Counted from the stretch's first letter, positions 22,014 through 35,755 are shown. The stretch is DNA of 64,000 nt from Nageia nagi (GCA_050084985.1 JBITNC010000001.1:210862001-210926000), one strand, 5' to 3'. Translations and numbers: made by a program. The notes: generated by a model not told the origin, from the letters alone.

Positions 22014-24300
22014 TTGAAGGTCGCAAATAAGAACTCAAGAGAACAATAATGCATAAAGTAGATATAAATTTTTCCAAGATATAAATCTTATATACAATAT
22101 AGCAATAGTGTCAAAATATAGCAATGGTGATTATATTATCTAATTTCTTCTTATTCAATTAAGGTAAGTTATCTTTTTAGTGATATTACTTTTCAAACTC
22201 ATTGACCTCTTTTGTAATTTTTCTAGAATGAACCAAGTCAAGTTTTATTGGGAAAGGCTCAATATTTAGGGGTGTGGTATGTTTAAAGGCTCAACTTAGG
22301 TTGCTCACTTTGGTCATGACCTATGGATGTGAGTTGGATCATGGTGGTGAAATCCACATGCCTTGGCTCAAACCTAGGATCATTTGAGATTAATGCAAGT
22401 GTAAGAAAGAAAATATGATATGCACACAAATGCAAGTAATCATTCTAAGATTTTTATTTTTTTCCTTTTCAAATAAAATAACATAGCAATATTTAAAAGG
22501 AAACACTCCCTCTCAAGTATGATTTGTTATTTTCACTAATGCAAGAGATAAAACAAATTTTTCTTTTTAATTTTATTTTCACTAAAAAGTAAGAAGAAAA
22601 TAAATAGTCCTAAGATACACAATAGCAAATAAATCTATTCTAAAGCATGATAAAAGTGAGATACAAGCATGGGGTAATTCTTATCTAATATTCCATCACA
22701 TGTAATACATATTTTATAAGCTTTGATCCTAATCAATTTATTGCAAACCATGATAAAAGTGAGATACAAGCATGGGAGGCTTCTACTCTAAGCTCCCATC
22801 ACATGCAATACATATTTTATAAGCTTTGATCCTAATCAGTATATTGCAAACTAGTTAGTAGTACTAATCGATGGATTGGTCAAATAGCCATCCAATCGAT
22901 CATAGTGGTACCAAGTAATTTTTAAAAAACTAAGTATAAAATGAAAAATAAAAGAATATGAGTATAACCCAAGTGTAAAAATATTGACAAGGGACTACTA
23001 CTGCCTAGTTACAAAACTCAAAAACTATGATACTTGCATGAAAATAAGATAAAATTAACTAAAATCATAAAATAGACATAACTAGTATAGACAAGATCAA
23101 ATAATAAAGAGCAAGAAGCATAATCAAAACTAGCTGATAGATCTAAACATTGAAAATTTGACTAACAATTTGAAAACTGAATAGGAGGTAATTAATCTAC
23201 AAGGAATTGGATAATCTCTAAGGACTAGTTTGCATAAAATCAATTGGAATTTTGCTAAGTTTCTTGACTCCATATTTTTAGGTTTTAATCTTAACCATGT
23301 TAGGAAGGTTCCATAAAAAAATCAACTTAAGAGTCAATGCATGAAACTATCCAAAAATATAGGAAGAAAGGGTCAACTAGAACACCCAAAAAATAGGACA
23401 AGGGAAACTCCTCTAATATTACAATTCTTGGACCAAGGGATCAAATACCCCCATCATTTGAGCTTAAACACAAACAAAATGTGATAAACCCAAGTGTATT
23501 TACATACCCACTTGTAATATCTAAAATATTTCTTACAAATTATATGATAAATTATTAAAAAATAAACTAAAGGTAAGGGTTATATATTTATTCTTTATGA
23601 AGCTCCCAAAATTCTAAATTACCTACAAAATAATTATTTTAGGGATTTTCTAAGCTCTAGATCAATTAGACCCTAAAGATAAGCAAAATGAACCTATTTG
23701 CTTGTTAAACCCAAAAGCCTTGAGTCAATAAGGTACTCAAAATAATCTCAATACCTATGATACAAGCCAATATAGACTAAATAAAATACAAAATGATTTG
23801 CTAATGATCTAGAAAATAAACTAAACTAGTCTAGCCTAAGTCTACAAGAGACTATCTTAAAATATATTAAAATTAAATCATACACAAAAGGATTAGAAAA
23901 GATCCAAAAGGATATGATTTGATGCACTTGTGTGAGCTCCAAAAATCTACAAAATAACTTAAAATAATGTTAGTCCCAACAAAAATCCAAATCACATGAT
24001 TTTACCTAAGATTCTATTGCTGGGAAGTGAATAAAAATCACTTTTTTGCCTTGGAGAATGATAGGTTGAGCTCACATGGTGTGTACAAAGTTGTCAAAGT
24101 TTATACACATAATGAAAAGGAGGTTGAGCATGCAAGAAATCATGAGATAGCCATTATTTGATTGGGTGGGAATGATTTCAAATTAACTTTTATATTTTGA
24201 TAGGTACTAATGAGTATGTTGATTCTAGTTTCATACCTAACTAGATGATTGGTTGCCTAATTAGTAGACTAGTTAGGGTTAGGGATGATAATGTGGTAAC
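22014..24300. other. Non-coding leader or LTR region upstream of element G gag
   Basis: AT-rich, with no domain in any frame. It should hold G's 5' untranslated region and perhaps its 5' LTR, but with the 3' end lost there is no partner to define it. It contains a tandem duplication at 22646-22851. Confidence 0.5.
22646..22851. repeat. Tandem duplication, 103-bp unit, two copies
   Basis: CATGATAAAAGTGAGATACA starts both copies (22646 and 22749) and TATTGCAAAC ends both. The centre differs at several positions; the CATCACATGYAATACATATT part is almost unchanged. Confidence 0.85.
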
Positions 24301-25990
24301 TGTACACAAATATCATGACACAAGAATTTAAAAGCAAAATGTCTACATCATCACCATATTTAACTTCTCCTCTAAGGTTCTCTAACCATCATTACTAGCT
24401 AGAACTCCTTTCAAATTAGTCTACACTCCCTAGAGGTTGGGATATCATCTTCCAAATTTCCCCTTGAGCATGAAGACTAATTCAATATTTGGGTAGACTA
24501 CCAGAGGTAGTACATATGATAAAGGAACCAAGTTGAGTAATATAGATCTTATCAAAAGCTCCTAAGTTAGATATGATGTCAATCTAGCAAGACATCATGA
24601 AGAGAAACTAAGATTGACTCACTAGATTGGATGACATAAATTGTAGAATAATAAACTCTTGGAAAGCTAAAGTATTCAGAAAGAGAACCTCATGTAGAGA
24701 TGACATTAGCCTAGAAAAATAATGTAAATAAAAACTATTATCGAGGGTATAAAGAAATGATGTCAATGGTAGAATGATGAACTCCCAACAAGCATAAGAC
24801 TCAGACTTTATGAGTATCAAAGGAATAGGCAAAATCCTTCAAGTGGAATATAGTTCCATTGGTAATGTTTTCATAGATATGAATATGTATACAAGGACCA
24901 TTGTATCAATTAACATAGTTCATTGTTTAAACTAAGAATTCATACATGGAAAGATCAGCTTATACTAGTCAAGATATGTATAAATATTATATTAAAATCC
25001 TTAAGTGATATAAACATAGGTATTCTAGTAATGTCTAGGTGTATTTGAATTCAATATCTTGTTTTGAAAATCATAATTGTATATTTGTGGTAGTAGGTTT
25101 AAGAGTTAGTTAAAGTATCAGAGAATCTATAATTAGGTTTATTGTATTTTTCATGGTGGATCATCTATTATAAATAGAGAGCTCAATATTGTATTAGAGG
25201 AGGATTATTTGGTATTTTCTCTTCTATAATGGAAAATCACTTATGTTGCATAAAATTGGATTGGGTCATATTTGCTCTTTTATTTAAATATTTGTATTTT
25301 TGGGTGTTTACAAGGATGGATTTGATTAATTCTTCCTATATCCATGATATAGGTGATTGATATATTAGTAGTTGTTATACTTAGCCCTTTTATTAAAGAT
25401 ATGTAAGTTTTTATTTTATTTATGGATATGAGACATGTGTCCTCCCCATGGTTTTAGTGTATTATGTTGGAATCTCAATATGACCTCAACCTTCATCCTT
25501 CCCATTACATTCCAATAACTCTTATACTTTCTGAGATTCAAACTCTTTCTGACACCCTTATCTCTTTCTTTCCATAACTTATACCCTAACATGAAAGGCA
25601 CTCCATGCCTAATAGAGCAAGTCTTCAACTTGATAAAAATCATAATTAAACTATGAAGCCTTGACCTTGTGACCTACATCTTTATTGATGAGGATGTGAT
25701 CTGTGGACATGTTCATTACTCTATCTATGGATTGTCCATCTTGAGGCCCCAAAGTTTCATTTGCTCTATATAATGAGGTATTTTCTTATCAAGGAGAGGA
25801 TTCCTACCAAGGGATATACTACTCATTTAGTGGGTTGTGAATTCTTGAAGAAGGTAGTTCATATAGGCACCAACTTATACAATTGAAGGTTGGACATGTT
25901 GTCCATCGAATTAGTATGATCTTAGCCTGGTTCATCTTACATCATTGTTGGTCATTAATTTTTCGAGTTACCAATGGGATATGTCCCACA
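24301..25990 (+). repeat. LARD-like element 5' LTR (about 1.7 kb)
   Basis: Starts TGTACACAAATATCATGACA, as the second copy does. Alignment with 28260 onward continues through GGTTGGGATATCATC, the TATA region and GTATGATCTTAGCC near 25925, and fades after AGTTACCAA at about 25975. The exact end and primer site are not settled. Confidence 0.75.
25169..25177 (+). promoter_or_regulatory. LARD-like LTR TATA box
   Basis: TATAAATAG followed by AGAGCTC, about 870 bases into the LTR. In the 3' LTR the same place reads TATTAATAG, a mutated form. Confidence 0.5.
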
Positions 25991-28244
25991 TGCTCATAGG
26001 TTTTATCTAGTGTTTCATCTAAAACATATATAGTATGTATATTATTACTATAGATAAATTTTGAGGTCTAGGTAACCTCCAAATTGTAAAAAAATTGGAT
26101 AACATCTCTTGTATGGTTTTGGCCCTGAACTTGCATAACAAATATTTTTCTAATAAAATAGTTACTTAGTTATTTCTTTTTCCACCCCCATTTGTTGTCA
26201 AGGTATGCATATTTTTGTTATATAGGATAGTCTTCATATGTCTTATCTCACATGTACACTATAAGGTTTTGGATAGAATTTCTTTAAGCCTACTCTAGAT
26301 GCTAAGCTCAAGGCTAGATTATCTTAACACAATTAGGTGTCATCATAAAAATTTGAGTTATTTTCTTCCATTCATAAAAATATTCAATTTGATTGAATAG
26401 CATACAAAATTTTGAGCATCAAGTACCCATCAACTAGAATGGTAAAGATACAAAATTTTGAGCATCAGAATCTTTAACTTGGGTAAAGATACATAGAGAT
26501 TAAAAAGAAATAATCAACATTTAGGGGCATTATGTGTGATTTCTCCAAAATTTTCTTCAAGGTAAGGAAGCTGAAGAAAAGCTAAGCCAAGAAATTATGA
26601 ATAAATGGTGTCAAAAAAGGAAAATATATCTATCTTAAAAGCCTCTTGAGTCCCTCCAAGTGAAAATCAATATTAGCACTAAGGGAAACATCTTTTTTTT
26701 TTTAATCTAGATTACTCCAAATATGATCTAAGTTATATAAGATCCCTTATAGTAAGGAAAAATGTTCTCAACATAAATCATCAATGAAAGTATAGATATT
26801 CCCAAGGACTAAATCATAAAAAAATGCTACCTTAATTACCTAGTACATTGGGAGATACAATTAGGATTGCCAACATTATCATAATGTATGGATACTATCA
26901 AAAATCCCTTATTCCCTTAGAAAAGTACATGCATAACCTTAATTAAGGTAAAAATCAAAAGATGAGAAGCTATTAATGACATTGATCGATGTGCAACTAG
27001 TTTCTAATAGGAGCATATCTATCTTGATGAAAAGACATATTGTATCAATTTGGCTTAAAACCTAATCAAATCACCCAAGTCACTGTACAAGGATTATAAT
27101 GATTTATAAATATGGATTAGCTAATAATATGGGTTAAGTGTAGATTGGTTAAATATAAATGAAATTTTTCAAGATTTGAGGTTCATTATCATGTGAAAGA
27201 GGAAAATCAAGTTAAATATAGTATGCTTTCCAAATTAGACATGATAAATATCATAAAGGTAAAATCAATCAGCTAGAGTGAATACAAATCATAAAATCTC
27301 TAATTGATTCTAATTTTTGATGTAAATTCAAATTAGCCTCTTAATACACTCCTAATAAAGAATAAATCTTAAGCTTAAATACTAGGTGAATACTTCAGTT
27401 CATCATAAAAATTAAAGGAAAGGAGAGTTCCCAAGAAATAAGAGATGTTGAGAGGTACCTATGAAGCCATACCTTGGTGTGATAGTTATGTAAATTAGTA
27501 TTTTTTATTATTCATATGCCATATTCCCTCCTAAGATCCTTTCTTAAATACTACCAATTTGAAAAATTGCTAAGATCTTTCTAGTTTGAATATTCCAAAT
27601 CAATCCCCAACCTTATTTTTTGAACACTCATATTGCCCCTCACAAACCACCCCACTCATTTCCTTGTTGTCTTTTACACAACCTTATTTCATTTAGAAGG
27701 TTAACCACTACCTCCATGATCTAAGTATTCTAAATCATGGCATGGTCTCATCCTCTGCATACTCCTATCTTTCCTCATATGTTTTCTACCTCACTTGCTC
27801 CTCAGTTACCCTCCACCCCACCCTCATTCATTTGCTCCACCAGCTTCTTGCTCACCTTGCCTGCCTAGGGAGGCTTCCATATCCCAAATGGTAATATCAC
27901 TTCTACCCATAATGCCTCATCATTTTTTCTTCCATGCATATCCCCTTTCTTCCTTCCCCTCCACACCATGTTACACACCTCACCAAGGTCTATTTTCATA
28001 TATACTTTAATACATCTAATGAATTACCACCCTTGGATTATGATTATGTGCAAAGTGAGTAAATTCTTGAGGATAAAATTTAAAAAAATAAATTCCAAAT
28101 ACTAAAATTAAAAAAGTTTCCAAAAGAAGAGAATCAAGGAGAAATCATATTCAACATTTATATTTTCCTCCCACCCTTTTAGACTCATATTTTTGCTACA
28201 TGATTTTCTCTTTATCATCGCTAAACACTCTACTAGAGTGTTCA
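25990..28244. other. Internal region of LARD-like element, no domain seen
   Basis: No gag, protease, RT or integrase motif in six frames. A pyrimidine-rich stretch (about 27640-28000; ACCCTCCACCCCACCC near 27810) makes a spurious Pro/Ser/His open frame at 27795-28010. Confidence 0.55.
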
Positions 28245-28259
28245 TAGAGGGAGGGGAAA
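28245..28259 (+). other. Polypurine tract of LARD-like element
   Basis: ATAGAGGGAGGGGAAA ends exactly one base before the TGTACAC start of the 3' LTR. This is the plus-strand priming site of LTR elements and fixes the orientation. Confidence 0.8.
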
Positions 28260-29950
28260 TGTACACAAAAATCATGACACATTCATCTAGGAGTAAGATG
28301 TATACATCATCATCACCTTTAACTTCTTCCCAAAGGTACCTTGGCCAAAATCATTAGCTAGAAATCCCTTTGAATCAATGTAGGCTCCCCAAAGGTTGGG
28401 ATATCATCTATTAAATTTTCCCTTCAATATAAATATTTTTTTGATGTTTAGGTAGCCTATTAGAGGTATCATATAAAGGACCCAAGTTGGGTAAGATATA
28501 TCTTATCAAAAGCTCTTGAGCCAAAGATGAAGTCAACCTACCAAGGCATCATGAAGAGAAATTAAGGTCAACTCAATATGTTTGATGACATCAATCATAG
28601 AATAATGAACTCTTAATAAGTTAGAGTAGTCAAAGAGAGGGCCCCACTAGGAGATGATGTCAATCCATAAAAATAATGCAAAGGGAAATTATTATCAAGG
28701 GTCTAAATAAATGATGTTAGTAATAAAATGATGAACTCCCAATAAGCAAGAGATTCAAAAGTAAGCCCCGATAGTAAAGAAATAAGTAGAAGTATTTGAG
28801 TGGAATATACTTCCACCCATAATCTTTTCATAGATATGAGTATGTATAAAAGAATAATTATATCAATTAACATAGTTCACTATTTAACCTAAGAAGTCAT
28901 ACATGGAAATATCAACCTGTGGTGGTCAAGCTATGTACAAATATTGTATTAAAATCCTAAAGTGATCTAAATATAGATCTTCTAGTAATGTCTAGGTGTA
29001 TTTGAATTTGATATCTTACTTTGAATAGCATAACTACCGATTTGTGGTAGTAGGTTTAAGATTTAGTTAAAGTATTGAAGAATCTATAATTAGGTTTATT
29101 GTATTTTTCATGGTGGCTTATCTATTATTAATAGAGAGCTTGATATTGTATTAGAGAGGATTATTTGTTATTTGGCCTTTTATAATGAAAAATCACTTAT
29201 CTTAGATCAAATTAGATTGGATCATTTTTACTCTTTTATTTTATTATTTGTATTTCTAGGTGTTTATAAGGATAGATTTGATCAATTCTTCCTATGTTTG
29301 GGATATAGGTGACTGATATATTAGTAGTTGTTATGCCTAACCCTCTTGTCATAGATATGTGAGTTTGTATTTTATTTGTGGCTAGAATTTGAGTGTCCTC
29401 CCCATTTTTATGGTGTATTGCATTGGAATCTTGGAATGAACTTGAGATTCATCCTTACTATTTCTTTCTGGTAACTTGTATCCTTTCTAAGAGCCAAACT
29501 CTTTCTGATATCCTTATCTCTTTCTTTCTAGCACTTTTGACCTTAACATAAAGGGTACTTCATGCCTACTAGAGTAGGTATCTAGCTTGAAAAAAATCAA
29601 AATTGAACTATGAATCCTTGACCTTAAAACCCATGTATTTTTATATGATGATGTGAGCCTATGGCATGTTAGTCACTTTATATGTGGGTTTTCCATCCCA
29701 AGGCCCTAAAGTTTGATTTTATCTATCTTGGAAGGTGTTCTATTATCAAGGAGAGGATTTTGACTAAAGGATATGCTACTCTATTAGTGGATGATGAGCT
29801 CTTAGAGAAGGTATTTCATCTAAGCATCAACTTGTAAAATTAGAGGTTGGACATGTTGTCCATACAATGTTGGCTAGTATGATCTTAGCCATGCATATCA
29901 TGAATCCTTATCGATTAATAGTAATAGAGGATCAAGTTACCAAAATTTAT
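28260..29950 (+). repeat. LARD-like element 3' LTR (about 1.7 kb)
   Basis: Starts TGTACACAAAAATCATGACA right after the polypurine tract. Similarity with the 5' LTR continues to about 29940 (CAAGTTACCAA) with many substitutions and short indels, pointing to an old insertion. Confidence 0.75.
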
Positions 29951-30069
29951 CATGCAATAGCTATCACATAAGGTTGATAGGATAATGTGATCATAATAAG
30001 CTACAAAATATGTCAAATCATCATGAGTTACCTAATGTGATCATAATAATAATTTTTAAGTATTTACAT

Positions 30070-30200
30070 CATGACTTATTTCAATAACCCTTAACTTGCT
30101 TCAATGACTCTCAACTTACTTTTGCAATGCTTAACTTGCTTCAATGACCTTTGACTTACTTCTATGATTTCCAACTTGCTTAAGTGACCCCTAACTTAGT
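30070..30200. repeat. Minisatellite, unit about 20-27 bases
   Basis: About six degenerate copies built around TTCAATGACC + CTTAACTTGC, for example at 30080, 30100, 30135, 30155 and 30185. No coding. Confidence 0.65.
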
Positions 30201-30614
30201 ATTGGATTACTCACTTTAAACTCTCAAAATCCTCTCCTATCTTTATCTTTTAAATTTATTTGATTTTGATAAGCAAATAATAATCTTTCATACTTTTATA
30301 GATAATCCTTTGGACTCATTAAATATTATAGTACTTAGCACCAATATTTGGTTATCTTGTTATTAAAGTCATTAATCCTTTGATCAAAAAGTAAACTTTA
30401 TTTACATTTTTCCATGAACTAATTAGACCTTTATAACATCAGTGATATTGTAATCAATGTCTATTTATAAAAGGTCAACTTAAATATTTATCATAAATTT
30501 CTTAAACCAAGTTCGACTTAAAATAGTCATGATTGATAATCTTCATTAAGACCCAAAAATATGCTTTGAATATTGAAATCACTATTTTTTAACTCACTTT
30601 CATGTATTGTCGGT

Positions 30615-30895
30615 TATCTTTCATAAAGCCCAATAATATGTGATGAAGCTCAATAATATATGATGAATATTAAAAATGTACCATGAGGAATCTCAATAAT
30701 GTACCATGAAAAAGCTTGATAATATACTATGAATCCCTATAATATATTATGAAGACTAACAATGTATGATGAAGCTTGATAATGTCAAATGAAGCTCAAA
30801 AGTGTACTATGAAGGTCAATAATATATGATAATGTCAAACAATGTTCAATGAAGTTCTATAATATGTAATGAAGGATGACAATATATAATGAAGT
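30615..30895. repeat. Minisatellite, unit about 21-25 bases
   Basis: Roughly twelve imperfect copies of a unit like AAGCTCAATAATATATGATG, with AATGTA/ATGAAG variants, spanning about 280 bases. Unit length drifts, so it is an old array. It ends just before PMD unit B. Confidence 0.75.
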
Positions 30896-31817
30896 GTCAT
30901 CAAGAAATTGTAATCTTGTTTGCAAATAAGACAAATATTATTGTAACCAACAATATTTTATTACATTTTTATATGACATCAAAATATGTAATACAATGTC
31001 AAATCTTTGGATTCAAAATGCCTTTTGAAAGGGCTTTTACAAAATTGTAGTTTTGGGCTTATGTGGTTGCCTATGTAATCACCAGTGTCTCTAAATTATC
31101 ATTACCAATTAAATGTAGTTATGGATACTCATCTATCATTCACTAGCATTTGTGGTTTTACTACTAAATGTTGTCAAAGATATCTTTGTGAATCTCTAAC
31201 TTAAATAGTGATCTTATGTTTCTTCTTGCTTGGTAAATCCCTATTACTATGTCTATTAGCACCTATGGACCCTACACACATGCTAAAAATAATACATTAA
31301 ATATACCTTCATATTTATGAAATATAGTATTATATAACAAAATGAGAATTATAACATAAATTTCACAAATACTTAACTCATACAAGATTCTGTATGACTT
31401 TTGGCAGAGTATCTTTTCTTTTAATTTGGGTCCCTTTGTTAAATGCAAGTGTTTGTATTTATAGGATTAAAATTTTGTTGAAATCTATGTTTAGGAGGAA
31501 CAAAACTTGGTCCTATAGCTCATCTAGATCTATATTGATAATGGTCTCATGTCCAAATCTATAGAATTAACCATTAATCACCCCTAATCCAACACTTTGT
31601 CGAATGTGTCATTCACCAACTCATTATTTTGTTTTGATTTTTCTACTTATAGATTTGTCAGTGTCCTATGTAAGGACATTAATGTTTGACATAAATCATT
31701 AACAATTGCATGGAGGATGCTAGCAAATTAACAGTTCTTATAAATTTCTTATAATAATATTTAAATGTATTTATTTTTTATTTTTTTAATGAGGGGTTTT
31801 TTTTGTATGTTTTTTCC

Positions 31818-31862
31818 TTTTTTGAATTATCTACTAATGAAAGTAGAGGATAATTCAAAAAA
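31818..31862 (+). other. Conserved hairpin upstream of PMD gene B
   Basis: TTTTTTGAATTATCTACT and AGTAGAGGATAATTCAAAAAA pair with a three-base bulge (GAG) on the right arm and a loop of about six bases. Same sequence and shape as 15646-15690 read on the minus strand. It lies about 710 bases before the proposed ATG. Confidence 0.7.
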
Positions 31863-32573
31863 TTACTTTGAAAATGGGTATATTCAAGCTTCTTAACTTA
31901 TGCTCTTCAACTCTAGTTAATGTTCTGATTAACCTATTCTCTAAAATAAGGAAAATTTATTCATTTAAACTATCATTAAATTAAGTTCTAATCTTTTGCA
32001 TTTGATGTGTTTTGAAAGTGATAGTGGTGTATATCAAAACTAAACTGTTATTTATCATTGTATGCTATTATGAGGTAGCTATGTTATGATACTTTAGTTC
32101 ATCTACATATGTCATTTTGAATCAGGTATGTGATATGAAGTTTGTTTTGTATATACAAATTGATTTAATTATTTTGCTCTTTATTCCGATAGAGGGGTTA
32201 CATGATGATCTCCTACAAAAGTTTATATTATGTATTTATTCATGTTTAATTTTTTAAATTTGAATTATTCATATAATTGGCTTCTCTAAAGCATGTTTAG
32301 TTAACAAAATAATAAGGAGAAACTTTCTCTCTTTCTCTCTCTTTTTTTTTGCTTTGTTCCTATCATTTGTTCATAATTATCGACGATTTATAGAAATCAT
32401 CAACATTTTTAAATTCAAATGTTGATGTTCGATGTCGAGGGTTTTTAAAAACTAAAAAGTTATTTTTCATTCACTTTTATTTTTTCCACTTATCAGAGCC
32501 ACTATTAACTCTTTCCATATTTTTATTTCTATTAATTATTATAGTTTCTCAGTGTCATTTTTAGCAAGTCAAG

Positions 32574-34660
32574 ATGCCACCTAGGAGGAGACATGCCACC
32601 AAGATGAGACCCATTTTTGCTAAGGTATAGTTAAAAATCCTTTTTTATTTTTTTTCTAAATTTCTATATTTATAGCTTAAATATAAAAATAAATCTATAG
32701 ATTATTTTATTTGTATATAAATAGTTTTTATTATTTTATTTTATTTATTTAAGCTAGATTTAGCTATATTTTAATTTTTTAGTTTTTAAAACCAGTAGTC
32801 ATTGCACAAGGTTGAAGGGTTTCAAAGTCATTGGTATTTTTCCAATGGATGTTGTTTATTCTATAATTTCATGTTATATTCTTTGGTGTTTACATTTAGT
32901 AAAAAAAATGACATTATGTTAAATTTTTAGGGTAGATATGTATTTGACCCTAGGGGATGATATCCCTCCATACTAGTTGAGTGATGACCATTCTTGTCTA
33001 ATGAGGATCATGCTTTCCTTAGGACCATAGGGCTTGGTGTGGGATCCTTAATGGGTTGTATTTATTGGGATTATCCCCTTTTCATAGCTTTACTTGAGTA
33101 GTGGGATTCTACGACCTCCACATTTCATCTCCCTACATGGGAGATGATGATCACTATGAAGGACATATATTGCCTCTACCATTTACCTACTCATGGTCAA
33201 TGGATATGATATATTATTGATCAAGATAATTTTCAAGCTTCCATTTCTTAACTTTATGGAGCTAATAGAGTAATGAGTATTACATCCAAGATTAGCTCAA
33301 GTGGTATCAAATATTACCAGCTATGGAGAGAGGATTAGGATGTGTGTACTAAATTTTCTTACTTGATGGGATTGATTCAGTGTTATGTGCTACCTTATAT
33401 AGGGAGTGATCATTTTGCATGTCCATTAGTCCAAATTATAGTGTATATGCTTCAACATGGTACTGTTTTTCCTTAGGCACCTACTTTATTAACCTAGTGT
33501 TATAAGGAGCTATTTTTCTATACTCAAGGTCATAGGACTTCATTGATGATCACTATTATGCTCTAGGCATGGTAATATAAGCATATAATCATTGCATGCC
33601 CTAATGGGTTTCTTAACCTAATATTTACTAACATAGGTCCTTATGTTGTAGGTATTAGGATGTGGAGAGATGATTATTTCATTAGACCTCTAAATGGCCT
33701 CTAATGAGATGTGAGTTATTATCATGAAGTATTGAGCTTATTAGTATCTAATTAGTTTAGGTTATATTCTATTATTATCAGTAGTATCCTATTTTGTAGG
33801 AGATTATTAATGCATTAGCAAATATTCATAAGGTTTGAATACTTAACAATCATCAAATGGAGTTTCTAAAGTATTTCTAGTTTGACCATGTTAGGTAGTA
33901 GTTTGGTTTAGTATAGGATCTCCCTATAGAGCTAGTGATATTTCAAAGAGATGATACCATTCTATTTGATGTGCTAGAACCTATTATTTATAATAATCTT
34001 AATCCTACCAATGATGAGGATTATGGAGAGGAGGTTGATGATGATGATGATGATGTCATTACAAAGGTTTATGATACTTGGAGGGCTTCTAAGATGAAGG
34101 AGGGATATAAGATTGATGAGGGTAAGTGAGTATGATAAAGAGTTGATGACATTCCTAAGGAGACAATAGGGGAGCATGACCATGATGTGGATATTCCTGA
34201 GCTAGGAGGGGCTCCTAAGATGGAGAAACCTATAAAGGAGGATATGGCTCAAGGTGATATTCATCATGAGGAGGAGGAGATACAAGCTCCCTAAGTTAGA
34301 AGCATTAATTCTTTTCTTATTGAGATTGATGAGCTCAAGTTCTTACTTAAGAAATCATAATCATTACTTAGCTCATCTAAGGAGAATAGCTAAACTCTCA
34401 AAGATCACATTTAGTATCTTTTTCACTCAAAGGATGATCATCTCCATTATAAAGCATAGAGGGAAAAATATTATTCTAAGAGAGATGTAGCTTGAGCTAC
34501 TATCTAGATATTGCATCAATAAATGGGTTCTCATAATGTTGCTAGAGGACCAAAGTAAGATTTGATATTTTTTATGAGGGAATATGTATATAGAGGGATT
34601 ATTATCATGGAGTTGTTGACAAATGGCTATCCAATATTCCAACATATCATGCATGCCTAA
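32574..34660 (+). pseudogene. Plant mobile domain (PMD) protein B
   Basis: Proposed exon 1 is 32574-32624 (MPPRRRHATKMRPIFAK), ending AAG before GTATAG; an AT-rich intron ends at the TTTTTTAG at 32782. Exon 2 has HCTRLKGFKVIGIFPMDVVY, YPSILV, LRTIGLGVGSLMG, WDSTTSTFHLPTWEMMITM (about 33090-33150), YCLYHLPTHG, SYLMGLIQCYVLPYI, ACPLVQIIVYMLQHG and the acidic stretch LNPTNDEDYGEEVDDDDDDV (33989-34060). The W-D-S-x-T-x-x-F-x-x-P-x-x-E-M-x-I-T-M core is the PMD signature. Stops and frame changes occur throughout, the intron call rests on splice-like borders and on the homologous break in unit A. Confidence 0.7.
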
Positions 34661-35755
34661 ATTATCTACTACCTCCATCAAGTTATGTTCCACTAGACAT
34701 ATATACTCTACCTCAACTAGTAGGTAGTGATATACAAGATGGATCTATCGCACAGAGAGAGAGAGAGAGGCAAGTCTTAGGTGAATCTTAATAGGAGTGT
34801 TATAGCTATCTCTTCACATTGATGATTGATTTCATCATATCTTCAACTTACTAGTTGAGAGAGAAATTTGGGTAGCCTATCAATAAATAGAGGGGTTGAT
34901 GTTGGTAAGCCTAATGGTCATTCTGGAGAGACTAGTGGTCATGAAGGTAACACTAATATTGGTGATTTTTAGATTTTATGTTAGTCATATGAATTTATTT
35001 CAAACTTGATGATTATGGACTTGTATTCCTTGAGTATGATATTTTTTTGTTATGTTGTGATAACTTTAGGATGTTTATGTGATTGACATGGTTTTTTATG
35101 GATTATGTTCTGATGGTTATATGATTGATTTTGTTATATATGATTAATTTACTCTAAGTTTTATGTGATGATGATTATTTGATGAGTTTCATTATATGTG
35201 ATTGATATAATTTAGACCTTTACTCATATTGTGATGGTTATTTTATGAGTATTATTTTTACCTACTTTAGGTTATATCATGGTGTATTATCTAATTGATA
35301 AGAATACATTATTAGAATTTATATATGTGAATGATTGAAGCTTTTTTTTTTTTATCTTTTAATGAATTTTTATGGTAATGTTCTTGTATGAATGATATAA
35401 TATTTGATGATATCATTCTACTTTACCTTAGTATCTTACTTTTATTTTTTAAATATTTAAAATAATGATATTTATTTGTTATTTTGATGAATAGGTTATT
35501 TTTGCATTTTTAATGATGAAGATTTGAACACTTCTTTTTTAATGATGATAAATTTTTTATAATATAGTTTGAATATTTCAATCATAAAAAACTAAATTCA
35601 AATTTTATTAAAGTAATTTAATATTTCATCATTACACAAGTATATTGATTTTGATTAAAATTTAGGTAAAATTTTAATTTAAAGAGTATAGAATCAGATA
35701 TGATCATTTTCCATTCTTGGTTATTTTTATACACATGGTTTTAACATAGGTATGT
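34660..35755. other. 3' flank of PMD unit B, no gene
   Basis: Contains a (GA)n run at 34753-34770 and long TTGATGAT / TTATATGATTGAT-like stretches. It ends where the LTR of element C begins (35756). Confidence 0.5.

Larger units (their letters stand above)
24301..29950 (+). mobile_element. Element with long LTRs and no recognisable coding (LARD-like)
   Basis: Two long direct repeats (24301 to about 25990 and 28260 to about 29950) flank 2.27 kb without any recognisable gag or pol domain. A polypurine tract lies directly before the second repeat, and TATA-like sequence lies inside the first. This is the layout of a non-autonomous large retrotransposon derivative, which would depend on enzymes of another element. 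LTR 3' ends are blurred, and I could not confirm a target duplication for the left flank gtaac (24296-24300). Confidence 0.7.
30905..35600 (+). mobile_element. PMD unit B: plant mobile domain repeat unit
   Basis: Aligns on the plus strand with unit A (minus, 16555-9900): upstream region, hairpin, short first exon, PMD body, acidic C-terminal part and AT-rich 3' flank with many TTGATGAT-type stretches. It has a single PMD body, without the tandem duplication of unit A. Ends are set only by where the two copies stop aligning (left) or become too simple (right). Confidence 0.5.

Noticed and set aside
27795-28010. 71-codon Pro/Ser/His-rich open frame
   Set aside because: Product of a pyrimidine-rich stretch in the non-coding interior of the long-LTR element.
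30600-30900. Possible CRISPR-like array
   Set aside because: Units are contiguous and degenerate with no spacers, and the sequence context is plant.
33974-34693. Minus-strand open frames opposite PMD gene B
   Set aside because: Antisense shadows of the acidic and Met/Arg-rich C-terminal part of the plus-strand PMD relic.
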